A DNA stretch of 51,275 nt. It comes from Blastococcus sp. CCUG 61487. Lineage in GTDB: Bacteria > Actinomycetota > Actinomycetes > Mycobacteriales > Geodermatophilaceae. The notes under the pieces were generated by a model. The model was given only the letters and a program-made list of their open reading frames with translations, had not been told where the DNA came from and did no database searches. The translations under genes and the position numbers were made by a program. The stretch lies in NCBI RefSeq assembly GCF_005222955.1, contig NZ_LWUA01000291.1, positions 1 through 51,275 on the forward strand. Reading direction: 5' to 3'. Below, piece after piece: positions 25,636 through 34,237 of the stretch. The number at the start of each line of letters is the position of its first letter. Position 1 is the stretch's first letter.

Positions 25636-27162
25636 ATGGTCGTCGTGTCCTCGCTCCGTGACCGGCGTCGGTCCGACGCCGCTCCGGAGTCGGGCGGGGG
25701 CCGTCTCCCGGCGCGGGTGCGGGCCGCCGGCGCCGCGGTCGTCTTCGCCGTCACGACCGCGGTCGTGCTGGCCCAGCTCTTCGCCAGCGGCACCGTCGGC
25801 CTGGCCGACAACGGCGACGGCGAGCGGCTCGTGTGCCGCCTCGGCCTCGAGGTCGGCCCGGACTCGCGGAAGGAGAGCTTCGAGGGCGACTACGTGGCGT
25901 CCGAGCCGTGCACCGGCGACAACTGGGAGTACCACACCTCCTGGCGTCCGCTGCTCCGGTTCGCGTACTGGCTCTCCCGGCTCGTCACGGGCAGCGACGG
26001 TTTCGACATGGCCGTCCTGGCGGTCCTCGGGGCGGTCCTGCTCGGGCTCGGTGCCGCGGCGTTCTTCCTCGCCCTGCCCGGCAGCGCCGGGGCGCGCTGG
26101 CCGCTCGTCGCGCTGGTGGTCGTCGCGGCCAGCGACATCGGGTTCGTCACCTACCTGAACTCCGGCTATACCGACCAGGCCGGCTTCATCGGACTGCTGT
26201 GGGTGTGCGCTGGGGTCGTGGGTCTGGTCGTCCACCGGACCTGGCCGTGGCTGCTGGTGGCCGCGGTGGCGATCGCGTTCACGGCCACGGCCAAGACCGC
26301 GCTGCTGACCGCCGTCCCGGCGGTCGCCCTCGCGCTCCTCGTCGGCCGGCCTGCCTGGCGACGCCCCGCGGCGCCTCGCCGCTGGGCGGTTCCCCACCTC
26401 GGCCTCGCCATGGTGGCCGTGGTGCTGCTCACGGGAGTACTCGGCGCCTCCGTCGCGCGCAGCCAGGGCGAGGGGTTCAGCAACGGCAACAAGTTCAACG
26501 TGCTCTTCTACACGCTGCTCGCGGAGTCCGACGATCCCGCCGCCGACCTCGAGGAGCTGGGCCTGCCGCCCGAGCTGCAGCGCTACGCCGGCGCCAGCGC
26601 CTGGCGGGACGACGATCCCCTCGGGGACGAGGAGATCCACGACCACGCCGCGACGATCTTCACCTGGCGGACCTACCTCAGGTTCTTCGCCGCGCACCCC
26701 GACCGCTTCCTGGAGCTGGTGCCGCAGTCCTTCGACGCCGTGACCGAGGCCCGCGTCGACTACCTGGCGAACGTGCCCGGCGAGCCGGGGGACGAGGCGG
26801 AGCTGGCGGAGCGGCCGAGCCCGGTCTTCTGGGTGCTGAGCCTGCTGCCGCAGGGGTGGCCGGTGCCCTCGATCGCGTTCCTCTGGCTCGGTGGGGCGGT
26901 CTTCGGCGTGCGGTGGGCCCGGTCGCGGGATCCGGTCCGCGCCGCCCGCGGCGTCCTCGCCGTGCTGCTGACGGGCTTCGCGGTGAGCCAGTCGGTCCTG
27001 GCGCTCAGCGACGGCTACTACGAGCTGGCCAAGCACAACGTGCACGCGGCGTTCGCCACCGGCCTGCTGTTGGCGGTCCTGCTCGAGGCCGGGATCCGGG
27101 TGGGGGTGGCCGCCGTCCGTCGTCGACGGCAGACCGTGGCACCCGCGGCCGACGCGCGATGA
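25636..27162 (+). CDS. Polytopic membrane protein, possible GT-C glycosyltransferase (WsfD-like)
   Basis: About 508 residues with an N-terminal membrane helix and roughly ten in total. After the first helix comes a loop with LADNGDGERLV. An acidic DNGD motif in this place recurs in membrane hexose transferases of the WsfD type, and that resemblance is my only functional clue. A long extracytoplasmic segment (around residues 280-400) holds SNGNKFNVLFYTLL and HDHAATIFTWRTYLRFF. ATG 25636 has GGAAG just upstream; GTG 25585 is an alternative. It follows manC by 78 bp and overlaps the next gene by ATGA. Confidence 0.65.
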   Translation: MVVVSSLRDRRRSDAAPESGGGRLPARVRAAGAAVVFAVTTAVVLAQLFASGTVGLADNGDGERLVCRLGLEVGPDSRKESFEGDYVASEPCTGDNWEYHTSWRPLLRFAYWLSRLVTGSDGFDMAVLAVLGAVLLGLGAAAFFLALPGSAGARWPLVALVVVAASDIGFVTYLNSGYTDQAGFIGLLWVCAGVVGLVVHRTWPWLLVAAVAIAFTATAKTALLTAVPAVALALLVGRPAWRRPAAPRRWAVPHLGLAMVAVVLLTGVLGASVARSQGEGFSNGNKFNVLFYTLLAESDDPAADLEELGLPPELQRYAGASAWRDDDPLGDEEIHDHAATIFTWRTYLRFFAAHPDRFLELVPQSFDAVTEARVDYLANVPGEPGDEAELAERPSPVFWVLSLLPQGWPVPSIAFLWLGGAVFGVRWARSRDPVRAARGVLAVLLTGFAVSQSVLALSDGYYELAKHNVHAAFATGLLLAVLLEAGIRVGVAAVRRRRQTVAPAADAR

Positions 27163-28088
27163 CGACGTCGCTGAGCACCGCCGCCTACGAGGCGACGTGG
27201 GAGCCGGACTGGCCGCTGGACCTGCGCCGGGCGCTCGCCCCGCACCTGCGCGGCACCGGCGACCCGACGATGCGGATCAGCGCCGAGGGGATCTGGCGGA
27301 CCACCACCACCCCCGACGGCCCCGCGACGCTCCTGGTCCGCCTCGCCGCGGGACGGGTGGCGGTGTCGGCCTGGGGGCCCGGCGCCGAGCACGCCGGGGC
27401 CGCCGTCCCGCGGGCGCTGGGCGCCGACGATCCCGTCGACACCTTCGACCCGGGCGATCACCCGCTCGTCGCCGAGCTGCACCGGCGCACCCCGTGGCTC
27501 CGCCTGGGCGGCACGGGGCGGACCTGGGACGCGCTGGTCCCCGCCGTCCTCGAGCAGAAGGTGACCACCGTCGAGGCGAACCGCGTCTGGCGCGAGCTGC
27601 TGCGCCTGGCCGGCGACCCGGCGCCGGGCCCGGCGCCGGACGGCATGCGCGTCGTGCCCTCGGCGCGGCGGGTCCTCGACGTCACCGACTGGCAGTGGCA
27701 CGCCTGCGGGCTGGACGGCGCACGACGGCGGGCGCTGCGCGCGGTCGCGAGCGTCGCGGACCGGCTCGAGCCCGACCCGACGTGGAGCTCCGCGGACCTG
27801 ACCCGCCGGCTCTGCTCGGTCCCCGGGATCGGCCCGTGGACCGCCGCCGAGGTCGTGCAGCGGACGCTCGGTTGCCCCGACACCGTCAGCGTCGGGGACT
27901 ACCACCTGAAGAACCAGGTGGGGTTCGCGCTGGCCGGCCGCCGCACCTCCGACGACGACCTCATGCTCGCGTTGCTGGAGCCCTGGCGGGGGCACCGGCA
28001 GCGGGTGGTCCGGCTGCTGCTGGCCGGTGGGCCGCGCCGGCCCCGGCGCGGCCCGCGCTTCGCGCCGACCGACTACCGCCGGATCTGA
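27159..28088 (+). CDS. HhH-GPD DNA glycosylase (AlkA type, 3-methyladenine)
   Basis: 309 residues. The C-terminal HhH-GPD domain carries the helix-hairpin-helix LCSVPGIGPWTAAEVVQR followed by the catalytic Asp (about residue 247) in SVGDYHLKNQ. The upstream VPAVLEQKVTTVEANRVWREL is also typical. It should excise alkylated bases in the cytoplasm. It has no link to glycans but is translationally coupled (ATGA) to the preceding membrane-protein gene. No FeS-cluster cysteines are seen, so it is not an EndoIII/MutY member. Confidence 0.88.
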   Translation: MTTSLSTAAYEATWEPDWPLDLRRALAPHLRGTGDPTMRISAEGIWRTTTTPDGPATLLVRLAAGRVAVSAWGPGAEHAGAAVPRALGADDPVDTFDPGDHPLVAELHRRTPWLRLGGTGRTWDALVPAVLEQKVTTVEANRVWRELLRLAGDPAPGPAPDGMRVVPSARRVLDVTDWQWHACGLDGARRRALRAVASVADRLEPDPTWSSADLTRRLCSVPGIGPWTAAEVVQRTLGCPDTVSVGDYHLKNQVGFALAGRRTSDDDLMLALLEPWRGHRQRVVRLLLAGGPRRPRRGPRFAPTDYRRI

Positions 28089-28092
28089 CCGC

Positions 28093-29814
28093 TCAGCACA
28101 GCTGCCGGCGCGCCTCCTGCGGGTCGACGGGGATCCGCAGCGTGGTGAGGGTGACCGAGCTGCCCACGTTCGACCAGAACCGGCTCCAGCTCATCGGCTG
28201 CTCGGTGGCGCGCAGCAGCTCGGCGGCCGCACCGCAGTCCAGCGCGGCCCGCGCGGCGGTCACGTCCGCGGCGGTCACCCCCCGGAGGCGGGCCTCGTCG
28301 GTGAGCCCGCTGCCGTAGCGCGCCCAGTACCAGACCAGCGGCACCTCCTTCTCGTGTCCCGGGCGACCCGGCGCGCCCGCCTCGAGGTGCGCCCCCACGC
28401 TGTCGGTGAGCCCCACGCCGTCCAGGGCGAGCGTCTCCGTCCCCGCGGCGACCCCGAGCAGCCCGGCGTTCCCCATGGCGAACAGCAACCGCTCCCGGGC
28501 CCGGCCCACGACGGTGACCCGCCGCTCCGGGTTCAGGAGGCCGTCCTGCGTCACGACGACCCGCGACCCGGACTCCCGCAGCCGGGCCACCGCCCGCCCG
28601 TACGGCACGAAGGCGTTCCCCTCGTGGTCGTCGAGCGTCACCGGCCGGGGGTGGTCGGCCAGAGCGGCGTAGAAGCCGCGTTCGTCGGCGATGCCGTCCG
28701 CGCTGACCCGGCCGGCGTACTCGACCCGCCCGGTGGCCGCGGTGACGGTGCTCAGCACGCCGGTCAGCGCCACCAGCCCGACGGTGGCCGTCGTCCACCG
28801 GCGGCCGACGGGGACGACGGCGACTGCCACCAGCAGCAGGAAGGTGGCCGGCAGCAGCATCCGGCCGTGCATGAAGTCCCCGCCCACGCGGACGACGTAG
28901 AGGGCGTGGAGGAGGGCGCCCACGACGGCGGCGCCGACCAGCCCGGTGGCCCGACGATCTCCCCGCAGGGTCACGAGCACCACCGCCAGCAGCGCCGCGA
29001 CCAGCGGGCCGACGAGGACCGCGCCGTAGGGCGCCAGGAAGTCGAGCAGGTAGGTGGCCCCCCGCTCCCAGAGCGCCCGGGACGACTCCTTGGCGACCGC
29101 CGTGTTGGGCACCAGCAGGCCGAAGAACCCCATCCGGAAGACCTGGTAGGCGACCGGCAGCAGCCCGGCCACCAGCACGACCGCGGCCCGGGCGCGCCAG
29201 GTCCGCTGGACCACCAGGAGCCAGACCAGGAACACCACGGAGAAGACCGCCGCGTCCGGCCGCACGAGGGGGCCGAGGCCGAGCACGAGGGCCGTCCAGA
29301 GATGTCCCGACCGCGGGGCCCCGGGGTCCAGGCACCGGACGCAGAGCCACCAGGACAGCCCGAGCCAGCCGAAGGTCAGGCCGGTCTCCAGACCGGAGGT
29401 GGTGAAGTCCCACATCGGCGGCAGGCAGGCCGCCAGGACCAGGCCGGCCGGGACGACGACGGAGTCCCTGCTGCCCAGCAGTCGACGGCCGCCCAGCCCG
29501 GCGAGGACGAACCCCGCGGTGGTCAGGCCGAGGCCCAGGCAGACCGCCGCCCATTCGATCCCGAGCCCCGGGAGCAGGGAGACCAGCGCGACGAGGCCCA
29601 GCCACAGCGGCGAGGTGCCGGCCTCCACGCGGATGCCGGGGTTGAAGACGGGTCCGTGCCCCGCGAGCAGGTTCTCGACGATCCGGACGTTGATGAACGC
29701 GTCGTCCGACGTCCACCGCATCCGCCAGCCCAGCAGCAGGACCAGCAGGGCGACGGCGGCGACGAGGACGAGCTCCGCCCGCCCGGCGACGTCCCGGGTG
29801 CCGGTCCTGCCCAC
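28093..29814 (-). CDS. aftB: Terminal beta-(1->2)-arabinofuranosyltransferase, AftB-like
   Basis: A 573-residue GT-C membrane enzyme. Near the N-terminus RWTSDDAFINVR holds the conserved DD, followed by LLAGHGPVFNPGIRVEAGTS. The stretch LLPVAYQVFRMGFFGLLVP closely matches AftB (Rv3805c) as I recall it, as do DFMHGRMLL and a C-terminal Cys-containing periplasmic domain. AftB uses decaprenylphosphoryl-arabinose, the product of the operon at 1029-4645, to cap arabinan. In M. tuberculosis aftB neighbours ubiA; here it neighbours rmlA. GTG 29814. Comparison is from memory, not alignment. Confidence 0.84.
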   Translation of the reverse strand: MGRTGTRDVAGRAELVLVAAVALLVLLLGWRMRWTSDDAFINVRIVENLLAGHGPVFNPGIRVEAGTSPLWLGLVALVSLLPGLGIEWAAVCLGLGLTTAGFVLAGLGGRRLLGSRDSVVVPAGLVLAACLPPMWDFTTSGLETGLTFGWLGLSWWLCVRCLDPGAPRSGHLWTALVLGLGPLVRPDAAVFSVVFLVWLLVVQRTWRARAAVVLVAGLLPVAYQVFRMGFFGLLVPNTAVAKESSRALWERGATYLLDFLAPYGAVLVGPLVAALLAVVLVTLRGDRRATGLVGAAVVGALLHALYVVRVGGDFMHGRMLLPATFLLLVAVAVVPVGRRWTTATVGLVALTGVLSTVTAATGRVEYAGRVSADGIADERGFYAALADHPRPVTLDDHEGNAFVPYGRAVARLRESGSRVVVTQDGLLNPERRVTVVGRARERLLFAMGNAGLLGVAAGTETLALDGVGLTDSVGAHLEAGAPGRPGHEKEVPLVWYWARYGSGLTDEARLRGVTAADVTAARAALDCGAAAELLRATEQPMSWSRFWSNVGSSVTLTTLRIPVDPQEARRQLC

Positions 29815-29831
29815 GCGAGGACGGGGCCCGG

Positions 29832-30698
29832 TCAGCGGTCGTCGAGCAGGCCGAGGAGGTACGTGCCGTAGCCGCTCTTGCCGAGCGCGTCGGCCACCTT
29901 CACCAGGCCGTCGTCGTCCAGCCAGCCGTTGCGCCAGGCGACCTCCTCGATGCAGCCGATCTTCAATCCCTGGCGCTCCTCGACCACCGAGACGAACTCC
30001 GTGGCATGGCGCAGCGAGGCGAACGTCCCGGTGTCCAGCCAGGCGGTGCCGCGGTCCAGCGCGGTGACGGTGAGCCGGCCCTCCCGGAGGTAGTGCTCGT
30101 TGACCGCGGTGATCTCCAGTTCACCGCGGGCGCTGGGGCGGATGCCGCGGGCGACCTCGACGACGTCGCCGGAGTAGAAGTAGAGCCCGGGCACCGCGTA
30201 GGAGCTCTTCGGGCGGGCCGGCTTCTCCTCGATGGAGAGCACGCGACCGCTCGCGTCGAATTCCACGACGCCGTACTCCTCCGGGTTGCGCACGTGGTAC
30301 GCGAAGATGTGCCCGCCCTCGGGCTCGGGCAGCAGGGACAGCGCCCGGCCGAGGCCGGCTCCGTAGAAGATGTTGTCGCCGAGCACCAGTGCTGCCGGCT
30401 CGCCGCCGAGGAACTCGGCGCCGATGAGGAAGGCCTGCGCGAGCCCCTCGGGGCGCGGCTGGACGGCGTAGTCGATGCGCATGTTCAGCCGGCTGCCGTC
30501 GCCGAGCAGGTTGCGGAAGGCGTCCTGGTCAGCGGGCGTCGTGATGATCAGGACCTCGCGGACGCCGGCCATCATGAGCGTCGAGAGCGGGTAGTAGATC
30601 ATCGGCTTGTCGTAGACCGGCATGAGCTGCTTGCTCACCGCCTGGGTGATCGGGAAGAGCCGAGTCCCCGTGCCACCGGCCAGGATGATCCCACGCAT
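29832..30698 (-). CDS. rmlA: Glucose-1-phosphate thymidylyltransferase
   Basis: 288 residues, the full RmlA length. [31 protein letters not shown] is the nucleotide-binding signature; [36 protein letters not shown] and [10 protein letters not shown] complete the family set. First enzyme of dTDP-L-rhamnose synthesis, whose product is needed by WbbL. ATG 30698 is preceded by a -10 box 7 nt upstream, so leaderless. aftB starts 18 bp after its stop and is probably co-transcribed. Confidence 0.96.
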   Translation of the reverse strand: MRGIILAGGTGTRLFPITQAVSKQLMPVYDKPMIYYPLSTLMMAGVREVLIITTPADQDAFRNLLGDGSRLNMRIDYAVQPRPEGLAQAFLIGAEFLGGEPAALVLGDNIFYGAGLGRALSLLPEPEGGHIFAYHVRNPEEYGVVEFDASGRVLSIEEKPARPKSSYAVPGLYFYSGDVVEVARGIRPSARGELEITAVNEHYLREGRLTVTALDRGTAWLDTGTFASLRHATEFVSVVEERQGLKIGCIEEVAWRNGWLDDDGLVKVADALGKSGYGTYLLGLLDDR

Positions 30699-30705
30699 GG
30701 CGGGA

Positions 30706-30711
30706 ACGTTA
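30706..30711 (-). promoter_or_regulatory. Leaderless -10 box of rmlA
   Basis: On the minus strand, TAACGT followed by 7 nt and the rmlA ATG. It sits in the 23-bp gap after cofE. Confidence 0.6.
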
Positions 30712-30721
30712 CCGACGCCGC

Positions 30722-31777
30722 TCAGGCCGGGCGGGTGCCCACCCAGAGCCGGCCGACGAGCGAGGTGCCGCCCGCCGTGGCCGCCGGCTCCCAGCGGGTC
30801 GACCAGCCCTCCGCGTGAAGCTGCACGATCGCCGCGCCCAGCAGCGCGCCGAGGTTGACCGCGGTCGTCGTGGTCACGGCGTCGGTGAGGTGGACGTCGA
30901 CCACGCCGTCGCCCTCCCCGCCGTGCCGCAGCACGACGGGGAACTCGGGCAGGGCGGCGCTGGCCGTGCGGAAGGCGGCCGCGACGGCCTCGAGCTCGCC
31001 CTCGCGGGGCACGAGCTCGACCTCGGGGGACCGGGAGCCGACCAGGTCCCGCGAGCCGTAGGGGAACAGGTCCTCCGCCGGGAGCCGGACGAGCGGGCGG
31101 GTGCCCTCGTCGGGCTCGGGCGCGGCGGGGGAGAGCCCGCGGACCACCGCGACCGGCACGCCGTCGAGCTTGCCCTTGACCAGGTCGGCGGCCGAGGCCA
31201 GCTCGTCGACCAGCGCGATCCGGGTGGTCTCCAGCCGGTTGCCGTACGCGTCGACGGCGCCGCGGTGGTCGACGAGCGCGGGGATGCCGGCGGAGCCGAC
31301 GGCGACGTCGGTGAGCCCCTCGCGCCAGGTCCGGCCGAACGTGTCGCTCACCACGACGGCGACGTCGACGCCGAGCAGGTCCCGCAGCCGTGATCGCAGC
31401 GTCCGCGCGGAGGCGTCGGCGTCCTCGGGCAGCAGGACCAGCGCGCCCTGCTCGACGTTCGACGCGTCGATGCCGGCGGCGGCCACCACCCAGCCGTGCG
31501 GCGTCTGCACGATCTTCAGCGGGCCGCGCCGCGCCACCACCCGCACCGTCTGCGCGTCGATGGCGGCCTGCCGGGCCGCCTCCCGGTCGGCGCCCGGCTC
31601 CACGCGGACCAGCGCCCCCTCGACCTTGGAGACCACCTTCGAGGTGACGACGACGACGTCACCGTCGGCCAGCCAGGGGGCGCCCCCGGCGATCGCGGCG
31701 GCGAGGTCGTCCCCGGGCGCGAACTCCGGCAGCCCGGCGACCGGCAGCACCGAGACGCCCGCCGGCGGCACGCTCAC
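30722..31777 (-). CDS. cofE: Coenzyme F420-0:L-glutamate ligase (CofE), shortened C-terminal part
   Basis: 351 residues. The first 245 or so are a CofE/FbiB ligase domain: [66 protein letters not shown] and [19 protein letters not shown]. It adds glutamates to F420-0. Mycobacterial FbiB carries a full FMN nitroreductase domain (about 200 residues) after this. Here only about 100 residues follow, ending in [18 protein letters not shown], which faintly recalls one nitroreductase helix. GTG 31777 overlaps the cofD stop (GTGA). Confidence 0.9.
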   Translation of the reverse strand: MSVPPAGVSVLPVAGLPEFAPGDDLAAAIAGGAPWLADGDVVVVTSKVVSKVEGALVRVEPGADREAARQAAIDAQTVRVVARRGPLKIVQTPHGWVVAAAGIDASNVEQGALVLLPEDADASARTLRSRLRDLLGVDVAVVVSDTFGRTWREGLTDVAVGSAGIPALVDHRGAVDAYGNRLETTRIALVDELASAADLVKGKLDGVPVAVVRGLSPAAPEPDEGTRPLVRLPAEDLFPYGSRDLVGSRSPEVELVPREGELEAVAAAFRTASAALPEFPVVLRHGGEGDGVVDVHLTDAVTTTTAVNLGALLGAAIVQLHAEGWSTRWEPAATAGGTSLVGRLWVGTRPA

Positions 31778-32730
31778 AGCGCCGCGTCCAGGGCGGCGCG
31801 GGCGAGGGCGGCCGTGGTCTCGGGGGAGGACATGAGCAGCGGCGCCTGCCGGACGTCCACGCCCGGCACGGCGGCACCGTCGTCCGGCGCCACGAGCCAC
31901 GCGTCGAGCAGGCCGCCGTCGGAGCGGGCCCCGTAGTGCCGGCCCACGCCCTCGGCGCTGACGTCGATGCCGAGGACCGGCAGGCAGCGGTCGGCCATGC
32001 CGCGCACGACCGCGCCGCCCACGATCGGCGAGACGCCCACGATGCGGCCCGGGGTGGACAGCAGCGCCTCGCGGACCCCCGGCACTCCGAGGACCGTTCC
32101 GATCGACACGACGGGGTTGGACGGTGCGAGCAGGACGGCGTCCGCCGCCGCGAACGCCTCGGTGACGCCCGGGGCGGGCCGGGCGGAGTCCACCCCGACC
32201 TGGACGAAGGCCGAGGCGTCCAGCTCGGCCCGGTGGCGTACCCACCACTCCTGGAAGTGGATGGCGCGCGGCCGCCCGGTCTCCGGATCGGGCACGACGA
32301 CGTGGGTCTCCACCCGCTGGTCGCTCATCGGCAGCAGGGTGACGCCCGGCTGCCAGCGGGCGGCCAGCGCCGCGGTGACGGCGGACAGCGGGTAGCCGGC
32401 ATCCAGCATGCGCGTGCGGATCAGGTGCGTGGCCAGGTCGCGGTCACCGAGGCCGAACCAGTCGGGGTCGGCGTCGTAGGCCGCGAGCTCCTCCTTGACC
32501 GTCCAGCTCTCGCCGGCCCGCCCCCAGCCGCGCTCCTCGTCGATGCCCCCGCCGAGGGTGTACATCACCGTGTCGAGGTCCGGGCAGATGCGCAGCCCGT
32601 GGAGGGTCACGTCGTCCCCGGTGTTCACCACGGCGGTGATCTCCGCCTCCGGAACAGCGGCTCGCACCCCCCGTAGGAATCGAGCCCCTCCGGTCCCACC
32701 TGCCAGCACCACGATCTGCACGAAAGCCAT
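31774..32730 (-). CDS. cofD: Phosphoenolpyruvyl/lactyl transferase CofD (FbiA)
   Basis: 318 residues with the full CofD pattern: [78 protein letters not shown] and [20 protein letters not shown]. It transfers the lactyl/PEP-derived moiety to Fo in F420 synthesis. It stands divergent from whiB2, the same arrangement as fbiA-whiB2 (Rv3261-Rv3260c). Coupled to cofE by GTGA. ATG at 32730. Confidence 0.95.
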   Translation of the reverse strand: MAFVQIVVLAGGTGGARFLRGVRAAVPEAEITAVVNTGDDVTLHGLRICPDLDTVMYTLGGGIDEERGWGRAGESWTVKEELAAYDADPDWFGLGDRDLATHLIRTRMLDAGYPLSAVTAALAARWQPGVTLLPMSDQRVETHVVVPDPETGRPRAIHFQEWWVRHRAELDASAFVQVGVDSARPAPGVTEAFAAADAVLLAPSNPVVSIGTVLGVPGVREALLSTPGRIVGVSPIVGGAVVRGMADRCLPVLGIDVSAEGVGRHYGARSDGGLLDAWLVAPDDGAAVPGVDVRQAPLLMSSPETTAALARAALDAAL

Positions 32731-32735
32731 CGTGC

Positions 32736-32741
32736 CCGATA
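32736..32741 (-). promoter_or_regulatory. Candidate near-leaderless -10 box of cofD
   Basis: On the minus strand TATCGG lies 5 nt before the cofD ATG, slightly closer than the 6-7 nt of the other boxes here. Confidence 0.35.
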
Positions 32742-32764
32742 GGCAGTTGTCGACTGTTCCACGG

Positions 32765-32877
32765 GCGTGTCGGGGTAGCGCACGAGATCTGACGAACGGG
32801 CTGTGACGCGCGAGGCAGGTGTGGCGTGTCGCTTACACCGGGCGAAGTTGACGGCCGGGCAACGACACGCGTGTAAT
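32765..32877 (+). promoter_or_regulatory. whiB2 promoter with repeated GACAC elements
   Basis: TTGACG (32848-32853), an 18-nt spacer and TGTAAT (32872-32877) make a good sigma70-type promoter. GCGTGTCG occurs at 32765-32772 and 32824-32831, and its exact complement CGACACGC at 32863-32870 inside the spacer. TTACAC (32833-32838) and GTGTAA (32871-32876) form a further inverted pair overlapping the -10. Another GACAC lies at 32936-32940. GACAC is the core recognised by WhiA in Streptomyces. The rest of the 232-bp cofD-whiB2 gap has no gene. Confidence 0.6.
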
Positions 32878-32962
32878 TCCGTCGATGTCATCGAGTGCTG
32901 AGCGGTCCGGGAACGTCTCGACAGCCGCGCACCGGGACACGAACGAGAGGGGACGCATCGTC

Positions 32963-33325
32963 ATGGCCGAAGTGTCGTGGTTGAGCGATTACGTCAACGG
33001 CAACGACCGGGTGGCCGACCGATTCGGGGCGGGCGCGGGTCAGGCCCTGGGCGACTCCTCGGGCTCGGCGCTGTCCGGGCTGCTCGGCATCGGCCTCGAG
33101 GCCGAGGGTCAGTCGTGGCAGGAGCGCGCGCTGTGCGCGGAGACCGACCCGGAGGCGTTCTTCCCCGAGAAGGGCGGCTCGACCCGCGAGGCGAAGAAGA
33201 TCTGCACCGGGTGCGAGGTCAAGGCCGAGTGCCTGGAGTACGCGCTCTCCAACGACGAGCGCTTCGGCATCTGGGGCGGCCTGTCCGAGCGCGAGCGGCG
33301 CCGCCTGCGCCGCCGCGCGGTCTGA
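32963..33325 (+). CDS. whiB2: WhiB-family FeS transcription factor, WhiB2/WhmD type
   Basis: 120 residues. Four cluster-binding cysteines at 58, 81, 84 and 90 (C...CxxC-x5-C), the G-I-W-G-G turn (102-106) and a basic tail SERERRRLRRRAV that contacts DNA. WhiB2/WhiB proteins control septation together with WhiA in Streptomyces and mycobacteria. ATG 32963 follows AGAGGGG; an in-frame ATG upstream at 32885 lies just past the -10 box and is unlikely. A strong hairpin ends the gene. Confidence 0.94.
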   Translation: MAEVSWLSDYVNGNDRVADRFGAGAGQALGDSSGSALSGLLGIGLEAEGQSWQERALCAETDPEAFFPEKGGSTREAKKICTGCEVKAECLEYALSNDERFGIWGGLSERERRRLRRRAV

Positions 33326-33342
33326 GGAGACAGCCGACCACG

Positions 33343-33375
33343 CACAACCGCCGACGGAGTCCGTCGGCGGTTGTG
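33343..33375 (+). terminator. whiB2 terminator hairpin
   Basis: A perfect 15-bp stem, CACAACCGCCGACGG against CCGTCGGCGGTTGTG, around a 3-nt loop, 18 nt after the whiB2 stop. No U-tract. It ends 13 nt before the next ATG. Confidence 0.75.
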
Positions 33376-33388
33376 GTGCTATCGGGGG

Positions 33389-34231
33389 ATGCACACCCGG
33401 GTCGTCGTGGGCGCCGCCGGCGTGGCCGCCGAGCTCCGCGCGGCCGGCGCGCTGGCCGAGCGGGTGCGCGCGCCGGTCACGGCCCGGGCGCCCTGGCTGA
33501 CCACGGTGCTCGACACGCGGGCCGGGTCGCCGGTGGCCGTCGTTGTCGAGACGCCGCAGCGGACCGCCGTGGCGGCGGCCGCGTTCCTCCACGTGCGCCG
33601 TCGCGGTCTCGTCGCGCGGGTGACGGCGCTGGGTGACGGTCCCGCCCCGCTGCCGGGTGGCCGGCCGACGACCCGCCTGCTGGCGCGGGACGAGGAGGCC
33701 GCCGGCCACCTGGCCGACGGCATCACGGACGTCGTGCAGGGGCTCCGGGGGCCGTGGTCGCTCCGGCTCGCCGGCCTGCCGCTGGGCGATCCGACCTCCC
33801 GCCGGGTGGCCGCCCGGTTCACCGAGGGGCGCACCGCCACCCGCCGGAGCACCGGGCTGGTCGACGAGCTGGACGCGCTCGGGCCGGTGGTCCGCAGCCG
33901 GGACGCCCGGCAGCTGGAGCGCTGGCTGCCTCTCCTGCTGGCCGCCGAGCCCGACCGCCGCGTGCGGGAGTTCGTGCGTGCCGCGGCCCGGCTGCACGCC
34001 GTCACCGGCGAGCTGGAGGTCGCCGTCGTCCCCGACGCGTCCGGCGAGGGGGTGCGCAGCGGCCTGCTCACGCTGCTCGATCGCGACGACCGCTGGCCGT
34101 GGTGGGGCCCGCCGGGCGCCGCCGGCCTGCGCCCGGAACGGGGTGCTCCGCTGGCCGAGGTCAGCGTCCCGGTGCGATCCCTGCTGCCCGCGCCGGACGT
34201 CGCGCGCCGGTTGGGCGGCGGACGTGGCTGA
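33389..34231 (+). CDS. Hypothetical protein
   Basis: 280 residues; I do not recognise it. Soluble, no signal peptide. The first half (PWLTTVLDTRAGSPVAVVVE, FLHVRRRGLVARVTALGDG, LLARDEEAAGHLADGITDVV) alternates short strands and helices in a way that recalls GNAT/BioF2-like acyltransferases, but no acetyl-CoA R/QxxGxG/A loop is clear. The second half has a helical ARQLERWLPLLLAAEPDRRVREFVRAAARL and a TLLDRDDRWPWWGPPGAAGL segment. ATG 33389 is close to TATCGG, which may be its -10. Convergent with the next gene at 6 bp. Confidence 0.6.
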   Translation: MHTRVVVGAAGVAAELRAAGALAERVRAPVTARAPWLTTVLDTRAGSPVAVVVETPQRTAVAAAAFLHVRRRGLVARVTALGDGPAPLPGGRPTTRLLARDEEAAGHLADGITDVVQGLRGPWSLRLAGLPLGDPTSRRVAARFTEGRTATRRSTGLVDELDALGPVVRSRDARQLERWLPLLLAAEPDRRVREFVRAAARLHAVTGELEVAVVPDASGEGVRSGLLTLLDRDDRWPWWGPPGAAGLRPERGAPLAEVSVPVRSLLPAPDVARRLGGGRG

Positions 34232-34237
34232 CCGCCG

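Noticed and set aside
30722-31777. Full-length bifunctional FbiB
   Set aside because: The C-terminal part is about 100 residues and lacks the nitroreductase motifs, so it is called CofE.
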